Origin: Marinoscillum sp. 108
Lineage (GTDB): Bacteria; Bacteroidota; Bacteroidia; Cytophagales; Cyclobacteriaceae
Direction: 5' to 3'
Length of the DNA stretch: 64,000 bases
Assembly (NCBI RefSeq): GCF_902506655.1
Contig: NZ_LR734808.1
Span: 3,098,501 to 3,162,500, forward strand
Shown here: piece after piece, positions 60,515 to 64,000 of the stretch
How the letters are laid out: the number at the start of each line of letters is the position of its first letter
How positions within the stretch are numbered: position 1 is the first letter of the stretch
The notes under the pieces: model-generated
Told to the model about the DNA's origin: nothing
The model's input: only the letters and a program-made list of their open reading frames with translations
Database searches by the model: none
Translations under genes and position numbers: made by a program

Positions 60515-63500
60515 TTAATTCTTCGCTATTTCAATCGCCACGGTTAGCTCCAGGCCGTCAATATCCAGCAAGGTGCCACCATTGGCCTCATTTACATACT
60601 CCAACGAGAGCGCCTGGGTTTCCTTTTGGATATAACTTTTGAAAGCCTCCACCGCAGATTTCAACGATTCGTCATTGGTGTGGTAGCTCACATTGATTTT
60701 GTCCTGTACTTCCAGCCCCTGATCTTTTCGCAGGTTCTGAAGTCTGTTTACCACATCGCGGCTCAGTCCTTCTTTCTTCAGCTCATCTGTGATGGTGATG
60801 TCCAGCGCCACGGTGAGGCCGTCCTCACTGGCTACCAGCCATCCCGGGATATCCTCAGAGGTGATCTCCACATCCTCCAGTCCCAGCACCACTTTTTCAC
60901 CTTCCAGCTCCACGGCATATTCCCCGGTTTGCTCCAGTTCTTTGATCTGCGCCTGATCCATCTGGTTGATCAGAGGGGTTAGGAGCTTCATCTTGGGCCC
61001 GAAGTGCTGACCCAGCTTACGGAAGTTGGGCTTGATTTTCTTCACCAGTATGCCCGAGGCATCGTCTACATACTCCACTTCCTTCACGTTGGTTTCGGAG
61101 ATAATGAGCGCTGCCACCTGAGCGATTCTATCCTTGTCCGCTTCATTGAGGATCGGGATCAGGATTTTGTGCAAAGGCTGGCGTACTTTGATTTTTTCTT
61201 TTTTGCGCAAGCTGTGTACCAGCGAAGAAGCGCTCTGTGCGAGGTGCATTCTTTTCTCCAGTTCCTCGTCGATGAGCTCCGTATCCGATACCGGAAAATT
61301 GGCGAGGTGTACCGATGCGCTGGTGTCCAGGCCGGAAACTTTATTCAGATCCTGGAATAAGTGCTCGGCATAGAACGGCGCAATAGGCGCAGATAGCTTA
61401 GCCACCGTCATCAGCGCGGTATAGAGCGTTTGATAAGCCGCTTCTTTGTCGGCGTTGTATTCACCCACCCAAAACCGTTTCCTGTTCAGGCGCACGTACC
61501 AGTTGCTCAGGTCATCCGTCACAAAGTTTTGGATGGCTCTGGCTGCCTTGGTAGGCTCATAGTCGTTGAACGCTGCATCCGCTTCCGCAATCAGGCTATT
61601 CAGTCGGCTGATGACCCAGCGATCGCTTTCGGTGCGCTGATCCATCGGCAGGGCAGGCTTTGAAAAGTCAAAACCATCCAGATTGGCATACAGTGCAAAG
61701 AAAGAATAGGTGTTGGTGAGCGTACCGAAAAACTTACGTTGTACCTCGGCCACACCCTCTATGTCAAACTTCAGGTTGTCCCACGGGTTGGCGTTGGCAA
61801 TCATGTACCAGCGCGTAGCGTCCGGGCCGTACTTATCCATGGTTTCAAATGGATTCACGGCGTTGCCCAGTCGTTTGGACATTTTGTTGCCATTTTTATC
61901 CAGCACCAGGCCATTGGCAATCACATTTTTGAAAGCCACTTTGTCATTGAGCAAAGTAGAAATGGCGTGCAGGGTGAAAAACCACCCACGAGTCTGATCC
62001 ACACCCTCTGCTATAAAGTCGGCAGGGTAGTTGGCGTCAAAGGTGTCCTGATTTTCAAAAGGATAGTGCCACTGCGCATAAGGCATCGCCCCAGAGTCGA
62101 ACCATACATCGATGAGGTCTGACTCCCGATACATGGGCTGGCCGCTGGCACTAACCAGCACCACATCGTCCACGTAGGGTCTGTGCAGGTCAAAGTCGTC
62201 ACCGACTTCCTCTTTCATATATCCCGCAGCGATGGATTTCTTTACTTCGGCCTGCAGCTCGGCAATGCTGCCAATGCAGATTTCTTCCTTTCGGTCTTTG
62301 GTGACCCAGATCGGTAGCGGAGTGCCCCAGAATCTTGAGCGGCTCAGGTTCCAGTCTACCAGGTTTTCCAGCCAGTTGCCAAATCGACCTGAACCAGTAG
62401 AGGCAGGCTTCCAGTTGATGGTTTTGTTCAGCTCCACCAGCCGATCTTTCATGGCGGTGGTCTTGATAAACCAGGAGTCTAGCGGGTAGTAAAGCACAGG
62501 CTTATCCGTACGCCAGCAGTGCGGGTAGCTGTGTTCGTATTTCTCTACTTTGAAGGCCTTGTTTTCTTCCTTGAGCTTGATGGCGATGAGTACATCCGTC
62601 GGTTTAAAGTCCGGGGCGTTGCGTACTTCATCGTCATAGTATTCTTCTTTCACATAGTATCCCGCAAAGTCAGTGACCTGATCTACAAACTGCCCTTTTT
62701 TGTTAACCAAAGGCACATCCTGGCCGGTTTCATCCTTGATCAGGATGGCAGGCACATTGTTTTGTTGGGCCACTCTAAAGTCATCTGCCCCAAATACGGA
62801 GGCTGTATGCACGATACCCGTACCATCTTCGGTAGACACAAAGTCTCCTGCGATCACGCGGAAAGCATTCTTTTCCAAATCTTCGTTGGTCACATAGGGC
62901 ATCAGCTGCTCATAGCGCACCTCCAGGATATCCTTACCGGAAAATTCCTGAGTGATTTCAAAAGGGATAAGTTTATCGCCGGCTTTGTAATCTTCCAGTT
63001 TGATGTCTTTGGCTTTGTCAGAAAAATATTTTCCGACCAAAGCCTTGGCCAATACCACGCTCACCGGAGCATAGGTGTACTGGTTGAAAGTCTTCACTTT
63101 CACGTAAGTAATCTTCTCTCCTACAGCAAGCGCACAGTTGGAGGGCAGTGTCCACGGCGTGGTGGTCCAGGCCAGCATGCGCACGTCTTCGTCAGCTGCG
63201 CTGAAAAGAAATGCCGACCGGTCATCCTTTTTTACCTTAAACTGTCCGACCACCGAGGTGTCTTTTACATCCTTGTAGGTACCTGGCTGGTTCAGCTCGT
63301 GGGAGCTGAGCCCGGTGCCTGCGGCGGGCGAGTAAGGCTGTACGGTGTAGCCTTTGTACACCAGGCCTTTGTCATAAAGTTTTTTCAGAATGTGCCACAG
63401 GGACTCCATGTACTTCTGATCAAAGGTGATGTAAGGATCATCCAGGTCTACCCAGTAGCCCATTTGCATAGTCAGCCGGTCCCACTCATCCTTAAACTTC

Positions 63501-63877
63501 ATCACGGCCTCTTTGCACTTCTGATTGTAGTCAGCTACCGAGATGGTTTTGCCAATGTCATCTTTTTTGATGCCGAGCTCTTTTTCCACCTGCAACTCCA
63601 CCGGAAGTCCGTGGGTATCCCAGCCACCTTTTCGCTTTACCTGAAATCCCTTTTGGGTTTTGTATCGGCAAAAAATGTCTTTCACGGCCCGGGCCATCAC
63701 ATGGTGGATACCGGGGGTGCCATTAGCCGATGGCGGGCCTTCATAGAAGGTGAAGGTAGGCGCACCTTCCCGCTCGGTTACTGATTTTTCAAAAATCTCA
63801 TGATCCTCCCAAAATTTGAGGATCTCCTCTGCCACTTTCGGATAATTGACCTGTTTGTACTCTGGATATTTAGCCAC
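60515..63877 (-). CDS. ileS: Isoleucyl-tRNA synthetase
   Basis: 1120 residues, a class I synthetase. The HIGH equivalent is PSANGTPGIHHVMARAVKD and the KMSKS equivalent is NKMSKRLGNAVNPFET, with the editing domain between them (AWTTTPWTLPSNCALAVGE). It is the long form of IleS, with a C-terminal extension and no zinc-ribbon Cys cluster, as in the eukaryote-like type 2 group. It starts MAKYPEYKQVNYPKVAEEIL. It may share a transcript with the unidentified gene that ends 16 bp upstream. Confidence 0.97.
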   Translation of the reverse strand: MAKYPEYKQVNYPKVAEEILKFWEDHEIFEKSVTEREGAPTFTFYEGPPSANGTPGIHHVMARAVKDIFCRYKTQKGFQVKRKGGWDTHGLPVELQVEKELGIKKDDIGKTISVADYNQKCKEAVMKFKDEWDRLTMQMGYWVDLDDPYITFDQKYMESLWHILKKLYDKGLVYKGYTVQPYSPAAGTGLSSHELNQPGTYKDVKDTSVVGQFKVKKDDRSAFLFSAADEDVRMLAWTTTPWTLPSNCALAVGEKITYVKVKTFNQYTYAPVSVVLAKALVGKYFSDKAKDIKLEDYKAGDKLIPFEITQEFSGKDILEVRYEQLMPYVTNEDLEKNAFRVIAGDFVSTEDGTGIVHTASVFGADDFRVAQQNNVPAILIKDETGQDVPLVNKKGQFVDQVTDFAGYYVKEEYYDDEVRNAPDFKPTDVLIAIKLKEENKAFKVEKYEHSYPHCWRTDKPVLYYPLDSWFIKTTAMKDRLVELNKTINWKPASTGSGRFGNWLENLVDWNLSRSRFWGTPLPIWVTKDRKEEICIGSIAELQAEVKKSIAAGYMKEEVGDDFDLHRPYVDDVVLVSASGQPMYRESDLIDVWFDSGAMPYAQWHYPFENQDTFDANYPADFIAEGVDQTRGWFFTLHAISTLLNDKVAFKNVIANGLVLDKNGNKMSKRLGNAVNPFETMDKYGPDATRWYMIANANPWDNLKFDIEGVAEVQRKFFGTLTNTYSFFALYANLDGFDFSKPALPMDQRTESDRWVISRLNSLIAEADAAFNDYEPTKAARAIQNFVTDDLSNWYVRLNRKRFWVGEYNADKEAAYQTLYTALMTVAKLSAPIAPFYAEHLFQDLNKVSGLDTSASVHLANFPVSDTELIDEELEKRMHLAQSASSLVHSLRKKEKIKVRQPLHKILIPILNEADKDRIAQVAALIISETNVKEVEYVDDASGILVKKIKPNFRKLGQHFGPKMKLLTPLINQMDQAQIKELEQTGEYAVELEGEKVVLGLEDVEITSEDIPGWLVASEDGLTVALDITITDELKKEGLSRDVVNRLQNLRKDQGLEVQDKINVSYHTNDESLKSAVEAFKSYIQKETQALSLEYVNEANGGTLLDIDGLELTVAIEIAKN

Positions 63878-63892
63878 CTATGCCTCTATTTT

Positions 63893-64000
63893 TTATGTGT
63901 TTTTATCTTCTTCTGTTTCTTCGTCTTCACTGTCATAGTCTGCTTTCGCAAAATCGTCTATGTACGGATGATCTTTCTTGTTGCGTTTTCCATTGTCAAA
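63893..64000 (-). CDS. 3' end of an unidentified gene with acidic C-terminus
   Basis: A minus-strand frame that runs off the window end and ends at a TAA at 63895-63893. The visible 35 residues read FDNGKRNKKDHPYIDDF, then AKADYDSEDEETEEDKNT, an acidic, probably disordered tail. I cannot name the protein. It ends 16 bp before the ileS start on the same strand, so it is probably the preceding gene of that operon. Confidence 0.6.
   Translation of the reverse strand, partial: FDNGKRNKKDHPYIDDFAKADYDSEDEETEEDKNT

Noticed and set aside
62519-63784. 421-residue open frame on the plus strand across ileS
   Set aside because: Exactly antisense to the conserved catalytic part of ileS; a codon-usage shadow.

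Overview
The window comes from a bacterium of the phylum Bacteroidota, most likely the class Cytophagia. Four things point there: promoters of the TTG-N20-TAnnTTTG type (best example before rpmG at 33408-33438); the rpmG-DUF4295-ftsY gene order; many short lipoproteins and outer-membrane proteins with Bacteroidota-style signal peptides; and sensor kinases built from TPR repeats. I cannot name the genus. Most genes are housekeeping or small envelope genes of moderate GC. One stretch, about 52.1-58.75 kb, is visibly richer in A+T and looks acquired.

Layout. 0-10.5 kb: the 3' end of gcvP, an NRDE/TANGO2 protein, a CPBP protease, rmuC, a GroES-like co-chaperone, two tiny tandem paralogues, hemB, a beta-propeller lipoprotein, a DUF1801/YdeI protein, a histidine kinase with its own substrate-binding domain, and cutC. 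10.5-24 kb: a chemoreceptor, a membrane protein, a divergent MsrA homologue, a YgiD-type dioxygenase, lipoproteins, a YjjX phosphatase, a DMT permease, a polysaccharide deacetylase coupled to a Bax-like glucosaminidase, secreted proteins, a TauE permease and a NarL-type regulator. 24-28 kb: two tandem paralogous TPR histidine kinases. 28-35 kb: rocD, a 51-residue Cys-rich protein, rpmB, M1 and M24 peptidases, rpmG, DUF4295 and ftsY. 34.6-36.6 kb: a tandem duplication that copied the end of ftsY together with a DUF4190 lipoprotein gene and left an ftsY remnant between the copies. 36.6-51.5 kb: an AraC-type regulator, small unknown genes, a fused alpha/beta hydrolase-OsmC protein, a large surface protein, a second DMT permease, a PadR regulator with a clear palindromic operator and its FtsX-type permease, and the selU-selD pair.

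51.5-58.8 kb is the accessory island. On its left edge lie a frameshifted DUF559 gene, an inverted-repeat element, and four 17-bp near-palindromes spaced 21-22 bp apart. Its core is a tightly packed minus-strand operon of four genes: an HNH endonuclease; a thymidylate-synthase-like enzyme with Asp in place of the pyrimidine-reading Asn, a change known from dCMP hydroxymethylases; a uracil-DNA-glycosylase-fold protein; and a protein resembling the alpha-glutamyl/putrescinyl thymine pyrophosphorylase clade. A HigB toxin with a HigA-ImmA antitoxin, a nucleotide-kinase-like gene and a second HNH endonuclease lie beside it. I propose an undescribed system that makes or senses hypermodified pyrimidines and restricts or protects DNA. 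This is inference from family resemblance and gene order.

58.9-64 kb returns to housekeeping genes: a DUF481-like outer-membrane protein, lspA, ileS, and the 3' end of an unidentified acidic-tailed gene. I saw no tRNA, rRNA, CRISPR array, integrase or transposase. No gene-free gap exceeds 300 bases.
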